This document shows positions 51,315 through 55,000 of a DNA stretch of 55,000 bases, one piece after another. The position numbers and the translations under genes are program-made. Location: positions 1-55,000 of the forward strand of contig NZ_CP012917.1 in the NCBI RefSeq assembly GCF_001315015.1, given 5' to 3'. The notes beneath the pieces were generated by a model that was given only the letters and a program-made list of their open reading frames with translations, was not told the origin of the DNA and did no database searches. Positions within the stretch are counted from its first letter, which is position 1. Every line of letters starts with the position of its first letter. This stretch comes from Azospirillum brasilense (GTDB taxonomy: Bacteria; Pseudomonadota; Alphaproteobacteria; Azospirillales; Azospirillaceae).

Positions 51315-52141
51315 TCGCCACCCCGTCCCTCCGTCCGTCCAGGAAGCGTCTGTCCCTGGGCCGCGCCGCGGCGGCCGCCCTCCTGCTGCTGTCGGTCAGC
51401 GCTTGCGCCAGCCCGCCGGGCGGTGGGCCGGTGGGGTCGAAGAACGGCCCCACGGCCAACGCCACGCTGGACGACAAGGCGCGCGTGCAGCTCCGCCTCG
51501 CCCGCGCCGCGCAGGAGGCGGGCAACACCGGCTCCGCGGTGCGCTTCTACCGGGCGGTGCTGGATCAGGCGCCGGGCCATGTCGGCGCCCTGCTCGGGCT
51601 GGGCGAAACCCTGTCGGAGAGCGGGTCCGCCGCCGACGCGGTGGTCGAACTCCAGAAGGCCGCCGCAGCGGTGCCCGACAATGTGGAGGTGCAGACGGCG
51701 CTGGGTCGCGCGCTGGTCCGCGCCAACCGGCCCGCCGACGCGCTGAACCGCTTCGACGCCCTGCTCCGCCGCAACGACGACGACCTGCGCGCCCGCCTGA
51801 ACCGCGGCGTCGCCCTCGACCTCGCCGGGCGGCACGCGGAAGCCCAGGGCGAATACCGCCACGTCCTGAAGGCGGAGCCGAACAACGCGGCGGCCATGGC
51901 CAACCTCGGCCTGTCACTGGCGCTGAACGGCAGCGCGGAGGGGGTGGCGATCCTCGAAGGCCTCGTGCAAGGCGGGGTCGACTCTCCCCGCGTGCGCCAG
52001 AACCTCGCGCTGGCCTATGGGCTTAAGGGCGATCTGGAGGCGGCGGCCCGCGTGGCCCGGCTCGACCTCGACGACGCCAACGTGCGTTCCAACCTGGCCT
52101 TCTACGAGACGGCACGCCAGTTCGTCGCCTTCAAACCGTGA
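51311..52141 (+). CDS. tadD: TPR lipoprotein TadD
   Basis: A 276-residue pilotin-like protein. Lipobox LLSVSAC after an N-terminal hydrophobic segment (residues 18-32) anchors it. Residues about 55-255 are tetratricopeptide repeats (QLRLARAAQEAGNTGSAVRF, VGALLGLGETLSESGSAADA, PAAMANLGLS-like units). It probably helps secretin assembly. The start ATG 51311 overlaps the tadC stop. Seven bases separate it from the first pseudopilin gene. Confidence 0.9.
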   Translation: MIATPSLRPSRKRLSLGRAAAAALLLLSVSACASPPGGGPVGSKNGPTANATLDDKARVQLRLARAAQEAGNTGSAVRFYRAVLDQAPGHVGALLGLGETLSESGSAADAVVELQKAAAAVPDNVEVQTALGRALVRANRPADALNRFDALLRRNDDDLRARLNRGVALDLAGRHAEAQGEYRHVLKAEPNNAAAMANLGLSLALNGSAEGVAILEGLVQGGVDSPRVRQNLALAYGLKGDLEAAARVARLDLDDANVRSNLAFYETARQFVAFKP

Positions 52142-52148
52142 GGCGGCC

Positions 52149-52727
52149 ATGCTCAGCCGCAACCGCAGCCCCCTGCTCCGCCTTTTGCCCCGTCTTCTGC
52201 GTGACCGCCGGGGCCTGACCACGCTGGAGCTGGCCATCGTGTCTCCAGCGCTGATCGCGGGCATGATCGCGCTGGCCGAGGTGTCCTACTCGCTGACCGT
52301 GGACGGTCTGCTCAACCACGCCGCCCGCGCCGCCGCCCGCAGCGGCTTCACCGGGGAACTGGCGACCGGCTTCACCGACCGCCGCGCCCAGGTCTGCGAC
52401 ACGGTGCGCCGGCTGACCTCCCGGGTGCTCGACCAGAGCCGCCTGTCGGTGCGCAGCCACAGCTACGCCTCCTTCACCACGCTGGGGCAGGTCAACGGCG
52501 GGGTTCCGCCCTCGACCTCGCTGACCGACCTGAATTGCGGCTCGACCAACTGGGACGCCAAGCAGACCGGGGCGGCGCTGGGCGGCAGCGGGCAGGTCGT
52601 CGTCTACGCGCTGCGCTACACCCAACCGGTGCTGACCGGGCTCGGCGCCACGATCCTCGGCCGGGCGGAGCTGGTCCACGAAGCCCGCTTGGCCGTGCGC
52701 AACGAACCCTTCATGGTGGGGGAGTGA
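52149..52727 (+). CDS. tadE: TadE-like pseudopilin
   Basis: A 192-residue minor pilin. The prepilin-like region DRRGLTTLELAIVSPALIAG is at residues 19-38; cleavage after Gly and Glu at +5 fit the CpaA leader. After the helix come polar sequences with cysteine pairs (RAQVCDTV and LTDLNCGSTNW). It may prime fibre assembly. The rest is a beta-rich domain ending EARLAVRNEPFMVGE. ATG 52149 has GAGGCGG upstream. Confidence 0.9.
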   Translation: MLSRNRSPLLRLLPRLLRDRRGLTTLELAIVSPALIAGMIALAEVSYSLTVDGLLNHAARAAARSGFTGELATGFTDRRAQVCDTVRRLTSRVLDQSRLSVRSHSYASFTTLGQVNGGVPPSTSLTDLNCGSTNWDAKQTGAALGGSGQVVVYALRYTQPVLTGLGATILGRAELVHEARLAVRNEPFMVGE

Positions 52728-52732
52728 CCGGC

Positions 52733-53332
52733 ATGACGGGACATTGTCCATTCCGCCGAAACCCGTTGCGCGACCGCCGCGGGGTCGCGGCGCTGGAGAT
52801 GGCGCTGCTGGCGCCGGTTCTTCTGCTGCTGGTCACCGCCACGGTCGACGTGGTGCGCTACGTCAGCATCAGCCTGACCCTGAACCGCACCGCCGCCAAT
52901 GTCAGCGACATCGCCACCCAGTTCGACAAGCTGCGCGCCGGCATGACGGTGGTGAAGGGAAACGAGGTCGGCGTGCTGTTTCTCGCCGCGACGGAGGTCG
53001 CCCAGCCGCTGGACCTGATGGCCGGCGGGCAGGTGATCGTCAGCTCGGTCGCCAACATGGGCCAGGGATCGCGGGTGATGTGGCAGCAGCAGGCCGGCAC
53101 CGGCTCGGCCGCCAGTCACCTCGGCGCCGCGGGTGGGGCCGCCAAACTGCCGCCCGGCTTCACCCAGCAGCCCGGCGACAACGCCATCTTCACCGAGCTG
53201 TTCTACCGCTTCACCCCATACCTGCTGAGCGGACCCTGGCTCGGCAACGCCGGGACCTCCACGACGCTCTACGCCAGCGCCGTCTACCAGCCCCGGCTCG
53301 GCACGCTCACCACGCTGGAGACCGGGCCATGA
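52733..53332 (+). CDS. TadE/TadF-like pseudopilin
   Basis: A 199-residue minor pilin. The region DRRGVAALEMALLAPVLLLL follows a short basic leader and has Gly/Glu+5 as in Flp. ATG 52733 is preferred because GGGGGAG precedes it; GTG 52724 overlaps the tadE stop and would add three residues. The body has SISLTLNRTAANVSDIATQF, typical of TadE/F, and a polar C-terminus without cysteine pairs. Its stop overlaps tadG. Confidence 0.85.
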   Translation: MTGHCPFRRNPLRDRRGVAALEMALLAPVLLLLVTATVDVVRYVSISLTLNRTAANVSDIATQFDKLRAGMTVVKGNEVGVLFLAATEVAQPLDLMAGGQVIVSSVANMGQGSRVMWQQQAGTGSAASHLGAAGGAAKLPPGFTQQPGDNAIFTELFYRFTPYLLSGPWLGNAGTSTTLYASAVYQPRLGTLTTLETGP

Positions 53333-54771
53333 GGACAGTGCTCACCTCTGCGGGCCGCTTGCTCACCTCCTTGGGCGCGGTGCGGCGGGACCGCCGGGGC
53401 GCCACCGCGCTGATGTTCGCCGCCGCCGCGGTGCCGCTTCTGGGCATGGTCGGGCTGGCGGTGGATTACGGCCGGGCCTTCCTGGTGCAGTCGCGGCTCC
53501 AGACCGCCATCGACGCCGGGGCGCTGGCCGCCGGCAAGATGCTGAACTCCTCGGCGGACGCCCAGAAGGACATCGCCATGTTCGTCGCGGCCAACCTGCC
53601 GCCGGGCTTCCTGGGCGCGGCCATCGGCACCCCGGCGGTGACGCTGGACCAGACGAACCAGCGCGTCGGCGTCTCCGTCACCGCCACCCTGCCGACGACC
53701 TTTCTGCGCGTCCTGCGGGTCAACCAGCTCACCATCTCCGTCACCAACCAGGTGCAGCGCGCCAACGCCGGGCTGGAGCTGGCCCTGGTGCTCGACGTCA
53801 CCGGCTCGATGGCCACCAACAACCGCATCGGGGAGCTGCGCAGCGCCGCCACCGACCTCGTCAACATCCTGTTCGGGCCGGGCAGCACGCCGCCGAAGAA
53901 TCTGTGGGTCTCCATCGCCCCCTACGCGGCGGAGGTCAACATCGGCAAGACCCGGACGACCTGGCTGGCGGCGGGCAGCTACGACGCCACCAAATGGGCC
54001 TCCCAGGGCTGGCGCGGCTGCGTCCTGGCGCGCACCCAGCCGCAGGACCAGACGGACACGCCGCCGGCTTCCGCGCCCTTCAAGCCCTTCTGGTACCCGA
54101 ACAACCAATACAACGGGAACAACAACGACAATCCCTGGACCCCGAACAACATCACCGATGACGGTACCTACCGTCAGACCAACGACATGGCCGGGCCGAA
54201 CCTCGGCTGCCCGCCGCCGGTCATGCCGCTGACCAACGACCGTACGGCCCTGCTGTCCAAGATCGCCGGGCTGAAGCCGGTGAACCGCGGCGGGACCATG
54301 GCGAACCAGGGGCTTCAGGCCGGCTGGTTCACCCTGTCGCCGAAATGGCGCGGCCTGTGGGGCGGCACGACGCCGAACACGCTGCCGCTCGATTACGGGA
54401 CGCCGGACATGTCCAAGGCGGTCGTCCTGCTGACCGACGGCAACAACGAGTGGTACAAGTACAAGCCGCAGGGCGACTACACCAGCTACCAGCGCCTCAG
54501 CGATGGGCTGCTCGGCACCACCAACACCAATCAGGTGACCACGGCGATCGACAACCGCATGCTGACGCTGTGCAGCAACATGAAGGCGGCGGGGATCACC
54601 CTGTTCACCATCACCGTCGGCGACAGCGCCAGCAGCAGCACCCGCACGCTTTACCAAAGCTGCGCCTCGCCCGGCCCGAACCATTATTTCGACAGCCCGA
54701 CGCCGGCGGACCTCCAGACAGTGTTCCGCACCATCGCCGGCCAGCTCAGCAACTTGCGGATCATCCGCTGA
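53329..54771 (+). CDS. tadG: TadG-like protein with von Willebrand factor A domain
   Basis: A 480-residue protein. An N-terminal pseudopilin-like region DRRGATALMFAAAAVPLLGM has no Glu at +5, unlike TadE/F. The TadG pattern VDYGRAFLVQSRLQTAIDAG follows. A VWA domain spans about residues 145-475 with a metal-site motif DVTGSMATN, and later KAVVLLTDGNNEWY. An Asn-rich insert lies at about 254-280 (YPNNQYNGNNNDNP). VWA-TadG proteins are thought to act as adhesin or tip-associated factors. ATG 53329 overlaps the previous stop. Confidence 0.92.
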   Translation: MRTVLTSAGRLLTSLGAVRRDRRGATALMFAAAAVPLLGMVGLAVDYGRAFLVQSRLQTAIDAGALAAGKMLNSSADAQKDIAMFVAANLPPGFLGAAIGTPAVTLDQTNQRVGVSVTATLPTTFLRVLRVNQLTISVTNQVQRANAGLELALVLDVTGSMATNNRIGELRSAATDLVNILFGPGSTPPKNLWVSIAPYAAEVNIGKTRTTWLAAGSYDATKWASQGWRGCVLARTQPQDQTDTPPASAPFKPFWYPNNQYNGNNNDNPWTPNNITDDGTYRQTNDMAGPNLGCPPPVMPLTNDRTALLSKIAGLKPVNRGGTMANQGLQAGWFTLSPKWRGLWGGTTPNTLPLDYGTPDMSKAVVLLTDGNNEWYKYKPQGDYTSYQRLSDGLLGTTNTNQVTTAIDNRMLTLCSNMKAAGITLFTITVGDSASSSTRTLYQSCASPGPNHYFDSPTPADLQTVFRTIAGQLSNLRIIR

Positions 54772-54910
54772 AAGGCCGGTGCTGAACGGCCGGCAGCATG
54801 GCCAGGGGCGGTATGGCGGAGACGGCGGTTTATGACCTATTGCGCATTGGTCCGCCGCCGCCCGATGGGCTACAGGAATCGGGACCGTGCAGACAAGAGG
54901 CCCGCCCGTC

Positions 54911-55000
54911 ATGTCCCAGACCTTCCCCCAGACCTTCCATGTGATCGTCGCCGAGGACGACCCGGTCGTCGCGGTCACCATTGCCGAAACCCTGGAGGAG
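54911..55000 (+). CDS. response-regulator receiver protein, N-terminal part (cut by window edge)
   Basis: Thirty residues are visible from ATG 54911: MSQTFPQTFHVIVAEDDPVV, then TIAETLEE. VIVAEDDP is the first strand and acidic pair of a CheY-like receiver. The phosphorylation site and any output domain lie beyond the window. The 139-base gap after tadG contains a possible promoter for it but no clear terminator, so it could be cotranscribed with the Tad genes or separate. Confidence 0.75.
   Translation, partial: MSQTFPQTFHVIVAEDDPVVAVTIAETLEE

Noticed and set aside
1..55000. CRISPR arrays, tRNA genes, insertion sequences or prophage
   Set aside because: No regularly spaced repeats, cloverleaf sequences or transposase/integrase motifs were seen on reading both strands.

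Overview
The window is very GC-rich and densely coded. Its gene content (a complete Tad pilus locus, imelysin iron genes, DUF1127 and RHH small proteins, a CnrYXH-like ECF module, TRAP uptake, an EcfG-type promoter) fits an alphaproteobacterium, most likely an Azospirillum-like member of the Rhodospirillales. That assignment is inferred from style and content, not from a marker gene. No tRNA, rRNA, CRISPR array, transposase or integrase was recognised.

Region 1 (1-6150) is a catabolic island. A leftward set holds MaoC hydratase, a frameshifted MmgE/PrpD gene and an acyl-CoA dehydrogenase cut by the window edge. A rightward set holds a CitE-like lyase, an MFS transporter and a TRAP-type binding protein. 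The combination resembles itaconate or C5-dicarboxyl-CoA degradation loci. Copies of a palindrome close to TTGTnCGnACAA sit at its promoters. Region 2 (6150-18312) is mixed: an SDR lacking the catalytic Tyr/Lys, a 41-residue membrane peptide, a GT9 plus TPR-OGT glycosylation pair, an ECF sigma/anti-sigma/metal-sensor operon, an ankyrin protein, a LysR/DUF1127 divergent pair, a VOC protein, a Tat-exported subunit with a GMC dehydrogenase, and an RHH regulator.

Region 3 (18313-24231) is the most distinctive part. An 822-residue glycosyltransferase/UDP-galactopyranose mutase fusion is followed by a GH1-like glycosidase and an ABC exporter, downstream of an exact GGAAC-N16-CGTT stress-sigma promoter. 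Region 4 (24451-30620) holds a multi-sensor hybrid histidine kinase, a uracil permease, a GAF-GGDEF diguanylate cyclase and an unknown exported protein.

Region 5 (31174-35646) carries an Ldh2-type dehydrogenase, an amidase and a gamma-glutamyltransferase. A three-hairpin palindromic element separates the first two. Region 6 (35783-42118) is a leftward iron cluster: di-haem peroxidase, imelysin, di-haem thiol-oxidoreductase-like protein, a second imelysin with a degenerate motif, and a DUF1513 protein, with Fur-like boxes before the first two genes.

Region 7 (42840-54771) is a complete Tad/Flp locus in the order flp-cpaABCDEF-tadBCD-tadE/F/G. Many genes are joined by ATGA overlaps, and a response-regulator gene begins at the right edge.
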